From Bacteroidetes bacterium UBA6221 (GTDB lineage: Bacteria > Bacteroidota > Bacteroidia > Chitinophagales > Chitinophagaceae), in assembly GCA_002421685.1 (NCBI GenBank), contig DISB01000006.1, positions 33,443 through 97,442 of the forward strand: a stretch of DNA of 64,000 nucleotides, in the 5' to 3' direction. The notes beneath the pieces were generated by a model that saw nothing but the letters and a program-made list of their open reading frames with translations, did no database searches and was not told where the DNA came from. The position numbers and the translations under genes are program-made. Positions 59,649 through 64,000 of this stretch are shown in pieces (position 1 is the stretch's first letter; each line of letters begins with the position of its first letter).

Positions 59649-61168
59649 TATTCCTCGGTTTTTTCGGGTCGCATTTGCGGGAAGAGCAATACGTCTTGTA
59701 TTGAAGCATTGCCAGTAAGCAGCATAGCCAACCTGTCTATGCCAAAACCGATACCGGCTGTTGGGGGCATGCCATATTCCAGTGCCCTAAGGAAATCGTA
59801 GTCTATGAACATCGCCTCATCGTCACCGCGCTCCATCAGTTTTACCTGCTCTTCAAAGCGTTCGCGTTGGTCAATTGGGTCGTTGAGTTCTGAATACGCA
59901 TTGGCGATTTCCTTACCGTTCACCATTAGTTCGAAACGTTCTACCAGCCCAGGTTGGCTACGGTGCTTCTTGGTAAGCGGGCTCATTTCTATAGGATAAT
60001 CGATAATGAAGGTTGGCTGTATATAATGGTGTTCACATTTTTCGCTGAACAGTTCGTCTATCAGTTTGCCTCGACCCATTGAGGTATCAACGTCTATTCT
60101 CAATTGCTTGCACACCTCGCGCAGGTCGTCTTCGCCCATGTTGCTTACATCGATGCCCGTGTGTTCTTTAATAGCATCGTATATGCTCACGCGCTTGTAG
60201 GGGGCTTTGAAGTCTATCTCTTTACCTTCAATTATTGTCTTGCTGGTGCCGTTGGTAGCTATGGCTGTATGTTCCAGCAGTTGCTCCGTAGTTTCCATCA
60301 TCCACAGGTAGTCCTTATAGGCCGTGTAGAATTCAAGTACGGTGAACTCAGGGTTGTGAGTGCGGTCCATACCTTCGTTGCGGAAGTTACGGCTAAACTC
60401 GTACACCCAGTCGAAACCACCTACTATCAGTCGTTTCAGGTACAACTCGTTGGCAATACGCAAATAAAGAGGCATATCCAGTGCATTATGGTGCGTAACG
60501 AAAGGCCTGGCTGCAGCGCCGCCAGGTATGCCCTGCAATACCGGGGTGTCCACTTCCAGCGCACCACGTTCGTTGAGGAAATTGCGAATGGCGTTTTTCA
60601 TCCGTGTAATTTTCTCAAAAGTCTCGCGTACATTGGGGTTTACTATAAGGTCGGCATAGCGCTGGCGGTATTTGAACTCGAGGTCAGTAACGGCGTCATA
60701 CACCTCGCCGTCTTTTTCCTTTACTACCGGCAACGGTCGCAGAGATTTGGTGAGGATAGTAAACTCTTTGGCGTGGATAGACGTTTCGCCGGTTTTGGTA
60801 GTGAATACATAGCCTTTTACACCTATGATATCGCCAATATCCATCAGCTTTTTCCAAACGGTATCATACATGGTTTTGTCCTCGTCTGGGCAGATGTCAT
60901 CGCGTCGGATATACACCTGGATGCGTCCGGTGCTGTCCTGCAACACCGCAAAGTTGGCCTTGCCCATATCGCGTACACTCATAATACGACCTGCCACGGT
61001 TACCGAGCTATATTCTTCAGCGTTCTCCCCGTTATAGCCCTCTTTTATCTGCCTGGCGCTGTGGGTGACCGGGTATAAGGGAGCGGGATAGGGGTCAATG
61101 CCCAGGTTGTGCAGTTCCTGCAGTTTTTCCCTTCTTACAACTTCCTGTTCGCTGAGTGTGGCGTGCAT
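59648..61168 (-). CDS. lysS: Lysine--tRNA ligase, class II
   Basis: A 506-residue class II aminoacyl-tRNA synthetase charging tRNA-Lys. The OB-fold anticodon-binding domain is N-terminal (GRIMSVRDMGKANFAVLQD), followed by motif 2 (FRNEGMDRTHNPEFTVLE) and motif 3 (GIGFGIDRLAMLL). The length and motif order are normal for the bacterial enzyme. Confidence 0.97.
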   Translation of the reverse strand: MHATLSEQEVVRREKLQELHNLGIDPYPAPLYPVTHSARQIKEGYNGENAEEYSSVTVAGRIMSVRDMGKANFAVLQDSTGRIQVYIRRDDICPDEDKTMYDTVWKKLMDIGDIIGVKGYVFTTKTGETSIHAKEFTILTKSLRPLPVVKEKDGEVYDAVTDLEFKYRQRYADLIVNPNVRETFEKITRMKNAIRNFLNERGALEVDTPVLQGIPGGAAARPFVTHHNALDMPLYLRIANELYLKRLIVGGFDWVYEFSRNFRNEGMDRTHNPEFTVLEFYTAYKDYLWMMETTEQLLEHTAIATNGTSKTIIEGKEIDFKAPYKRVSIYDAIKEHTGIDVSNMGEDDLREVCKQLRIDVDTSMGRGKLIDELFSEKCEHHYIQPTFIIDYPIEMSPLTKKHRSQPGLVERFELMVNGKEIANAYSELNDPIDQRERFEEQVKLMERGDDEAMFIDYDFLRALEYGMPPTAGIGFGIDRLAMLLTGNASIQDVLLFPQMRPEKTEE

Positions 61169-61470
61169 TATTACAGATAATTACTTGTTGACAAAACTAA
61201 AATGTTCGCAAAAATAATAAGTTAAAAGGCAACAGCCTATTTTACCTTAGTTCTGTTATATATAATAGGTTTTTATTGTATTCGCGGTCACCTCCAATTA
61301 CAACTGAAATTGTTTAATTGAACTTAGGGTTAATAATGACTACTGTATTTATTAAATAATGTAAAACTAAAACTAAAAAATACTAATTACCCAACGCAGC
61401 CGGATATAATTATGTCTTTTACACGGGTATTCCGTCTAAAATATTTTAATTATTAACAATAGATAAGAAC
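61169..61470. other. AT-rich divergent intergenic region
   Basis: The 302 bases between lysS and the next surface protein gene contain no gene. They must hold both promoters; I see no confident box, repeat or terminator. Confidence 0.5.
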
Positions 61471-64000
61471 ATGGAACTAAAACGACTTACAGCACAACTG
61501 TTCTTCGCCCTGTGTGCCACATTGCTGGCAGTAGATGCTAAAGCCTGTCACCTGGCGGCAGCCGATATGTATATAGAATACGCCGGACAGCCGGTGGATG
61601 TATGTAATGCAACCCCTGATTACACATATAAGATAACATTGGTTGTGTACTCATCTTGCGAATGTGGTACCATTACCGGCGTTACTGAGACTGTAAACTT
61701 TTCGTCAGTGAATGGAGGGGTTACAAATCAGCCCATCCCACTCGCCACCCAAGTTTGGGACACGGTAGACCAGTTATGCCCTGATTTTTCTAAAATCAAC
61801 TTATGTAAGGTGCCGGGCAATACACAGTATCCGGCATATAAAAGAAAAATTTATAGCGGTACTGTTACCTTGCCCTCTGCACAAACGGATTGGGTGTTTT
61901 CGTGGTCTTCAAATGCAAGAAACCCCAGTAATAACCTTGTAGGCCTTGGTAGTCTGTATATAGAAGCCGGCATGAACAACCTTGATATGTTTAATAACAA
62001 TACACCAAGGTTTGAGTCTAATCCATTACCATATATATGTGCCGGCCAGGTGTACAACTACCTGAACCAACCTTATGATCCTGACCCATGGGACTCAAAC
62101 AGGGTTCTCGTACAAACTACAATTCCACTTGAAGGTGCCAACAACCCAAAAGATTATGCAGCGGGATATAGCCCTGCCGCGCCGGTAAACGGATATTCCC
62201 TGAACAGTGCAACTGGTACAGCCACATTTTTTCCGGCGTTGCAGGGCAAGTACACATTATCTTTCCGTGCTTCAGATAAATATAGTTATATTTTGCGCGA
62301 TGTTCAGTTTGCAGTATTACCTTGTATTACCAGCGCGCCGAAAATAGATTCAGTTCCCAGGAATCTTGAAAGCGCAACGCTTGTGGGCGTAAAAAGAACA
62401 GACGGCACGGGGAGAGTTGATTCAATAGTGTACGTTTGCCCTGGCAGTAAGCTTAAGTTTAATATCAATAGCTGGACGGATGCGCCTGATAATAAGCTTT
62501 ATATGAGAGCAGAATTGTCAAGATTTCCGAATTCGGTGTTTAATACTTCGGGTGATGGAACGGACAAGGTAACAGGCACATTTGAGTGGACACCAACTAC
62601 TGCAGAATATGGTCCGCATACGCTTAGAATTACAGCGGTCGATTCAACCTGCAATGTTGATCAGCCCATCGTCCTTCCAAGCGTTACCGAGATACAGATC
62701 ATGGTATTGGACGGTATAGATGCCGGCCCCGACCAGTTAATCTGTGAATTAAATCCACAACCGATACAGCTTTTTGTAAAAGGGACAGATAATCTCAAGG
62801 TACAGTGGAGTGTAGTGGACGGAGGCCTTGTACCGGGGTTCCACGACCTGAACATACATAATCCGCTCATACAATACCCATTCATAGTTGGTAATGACAC
62901 AACTTTTTACCCAAAGACTACGGGATATATCATTTCTACAGTCGATCTCGCCGGCGAGTGTAAAAACAGGGATACAGTGTATGTGTCTATTGATACGAGT
63001 AATATGGTGAGCATAACACCTAAAAATCCATATAATCCCGAAAATGCACTGGTAATGTGCCGCCCCGGTTATCTGCAACTGGAAGCGCTGATAGTAGGTA
63101 AAAGGCCGATGAACAATGTGAGTTGCGGGCTTGGTGCAATACGGACTGTATGCGATATCGGAGGTAATAAACCCGATTCCATGAATCTTTATGGCTCACT
63201 GGTATTTGGCGAGGCGTTTTACGATACTATCGATTTTAAAAATCCGGGTATGTACCCAATAATGTATACCCATACCCCTACGGCTAAAAAACAATACCTC
63301 ATTACCAAGGATGAATTGTGGGCATCGGGCCTGCGCTCGGCATCAATACGCAACATGGCGATTGAAATGACCGGCTATAAGGGAACCGGTCATACCTACA
63401 AGAATTTCACTATATCCTTTAAGTGTACGGATAAAACCAAACTTAGTGCAGAAGAAGGGTTTGAAAGCTTTGGCATGTCTATAGTATATTCTGTTCCCTC
63501 TGTTACGCTGAATGACGGATGGCACGAATTTGACTTCGGAATCACGCCATATAATTGGGACACTACCAAAAACATCATCATACAGATTTGCTACAGCAAT
63601 TCAGATGTAGTGGCTTGCGATCCGTTGAATCCAATACCTGTAATGAAGCACGCTCCTACAGCGTATATTTCAGGACTGAATTATGTCCCGGCCAATTCAA
63701 CTACTCTATCTGTATGCCACATAAGCCAGGATCCCGGAATAATTGCGGCCCGCATCAGGCCTGTTTTCAAATTCAGATATTGCGAGGCCGATCCGCTTCC
63801 GTTTGACATCAGGTGGAGGGAAGGCGAATTGCTTTCGGACTCCTCTATTGCGCAACCTTTGGCTTACGCAGCCAAATCGGGCCGCTATATTGTACAAACA
63901 ATTGGCCGTAGTACGTGTATCATGCGCGATACATTGGAAGTATATATCCCTGAGCATGATATGCGTATAGAACCCGAAGATACGGCCATCTGTCTTGGCG
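61471..64000 (+). CDS. Start of a large secreted surface protein (runs off the window)
   Basis: The reading frame from ATG 61471 stays open to the end of the window, giving at least 843 residues. It begins with a signal peptide (LTAQLFFALCATLLAVDAKA) and continues as a series of Cys-poor, Asp/Thr/Asn-rich beta modules. A segment near residues 550-700 (MAIEMTGYKGTGHTYKN, then DGWHEFDFGITPYNWD) is a module common in Bacteroidota proteins that end in the gliding-motility C-terminal domain; the end here is outside the window. It is probably a T9SS-exported adhesin-like protein, similar in type to the one at the left edge. Confidence 0.85.
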   Translation, partial: MELKRLTAQLFFALCATLLAVDAKACHLAAADMYIEYAGQPVDVCNATPDYTYKITLVVYSSCECGTITGVTETVNFSSVNGGVTNQPIPLATQVWDTVDQLCPDFSKINLCKVPGNTQYPAYKRKIYSGTVTLPSAQTDWVFSWSSNARNPSNNLVGLGSLYIEAGMNNLDMFNNNTPRFESNPLPYICAGQVYNYLNQPYDPDPWDSNRVLVQTTIPLEGANNPKDYAAGYSPAAPVNGYSLNSATGTATFFPALQGKYTLSFRASDKYSYILRDVQFAVLPCITSAPKIDSVPRNLESATLVGVKRTDGTGRVDSIVYVCPGSKLKFNINSWTDAPDNKLYMRAELSRFPNSVFNTSGDGTDKVTGTFEWTPTTAEYGPHTLRITAVDSTCNVDQPIVLPSVTEIQIMVLDGIDAGPDQLICELNPQPIQLFVKGTDNLKVQWSVVDGGLVPGFHDLNIHNPLIQYPFIVGNDTTFYPKTTGYIISTVDLAGECKNRDTVYVSIDTSNMVSITPKNPYNPENALVMCRPGYLQLEALIVGKRPMNNVSCGLGAIRTVCDIGGNKPDSMNLYGSLVFGEAFYDTIDFKNPGMYPIMYTHTPTAKKQYLITKDELWASGLRSASIRNMAIEMTGYKGTGHTYKNFTISFKCTDKTKLSAEEGFESFGMSIVYSVPSVTLNDGWHEFDFGITPYNWDTTKNIIIQICYSNSDVVACDPLNPIPVMKHAPTAYISGLNYVPANSTTLSVCHISQDPGIIAARIRPVFKFRYCEADPLPFDIRWREGELLSDSSIAQPLAYAAKSGRYIVQTIGRSTCIMRDTLEVYIPEHDMRIEPEDTAICLG

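Noticed and set aside
60104..61078. A 324-residue plus-strand reading frame opposite lysS
   Set aside because: It is antisense to a clear lysine--tRNA ligase; its protein has Phe/Val/His-rich antisense character and no motif.

Overview
The window is from a Bacteroidota chromosome, probably a Chitinophagaceae-like or Sphingobacteriales-like genome (inference). Signs of this are PKD-repeat proteins with a gliding-motility/type IX secretion C-terminal domain, an M43 protease with a T9SS sorting tail, many small SPII lipoproteins, a CcmB/CcmC/CcmD set and few strong Shine-Dalgarno sequences. No species can be named from the sequence alone.

Left chromosomal flank (1-13,846). After the end of a PKD/CHU_C surface protein comes a tight co-directional run: SDR oxidoreductase, hotdog thioesterase, CinA, shikimate kinase, DUF423, KdsB, polysaccharide deacetylase, LolA-like protein, lipoprotein and FabZ-like hotdog protein, closed by a terminator at 7.5 kb. 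Then come a coiled-coil protein, a PAS histidine kinase with a REC-Crp/Fnr fusion regulator, glutamate dehydrogenase, ccmD-ccmC-ccmB, and tRNA-Gly(GCC) and tRNA-Leu(TAA).

Integrated island (13,787-53,704, about 39.9 kb). It is inserted in the 3' end of tRNA-Leu. A 63-bp perfect direct repeat marks both ends, a tyrosine integrase lies just inside the right end, and a 24-bp repeat built from two 11-bp units occurs inside each end. It looks like an integrative mobilizable element: it has a MobF relaxase-helicase, a coupling ATPase, a primase-like toprim protein, ArdC-type antirestriction proteins and excisionase-like HTH proteins, but no VirB4 or other mating-pore gene. The cargo is rich in defence genes: a three-component ABC system (nuclease-like protein, middle component, DUF3732 ATPase), a type I restriction-modification operon with a YgjP-like peptidase, an uncharacterised two-gene GNAT-like operon, a CD-NTase plus patatin CBASS, a membrane GGDEF protein, a 930-residue SIR2 protein and an AAA/DUF4143 ATPase. 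A second tyrosine integrase at 26-27 kb and a second tRNA-3'-end-like fragment near the left end suggest that the island was built by more than one insertion.

Unusual non-coding structure in the island. (i) Two diverged copies of a long structured leader, with base-paired arms that covary, lie before an ArdC-like gene and a DUF2958 gene and enclose their ribosome binding sites. (ii) Imperfect inverted repeats resembling gene-cassette recombination sites bracket the CBASS and GGDEF genes. (iii) A 25-bp inverted repeat encloses 130 bp between a serine recombinase and the SIR2 gene, a possible invertible switch. (iv) An overlapping inverted repeat lies before the relaxase gene, a candidate oriT.

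Right chromosomal flank (53,705-64,000): a small lipoprotein, a family 2 glycosyltransferase, a secreted M43 metalloprotease, a lipocalin-like lipoprotein, a DUF1684 protein, lysS, and the start of a large secreted surface protein that runs off the window.
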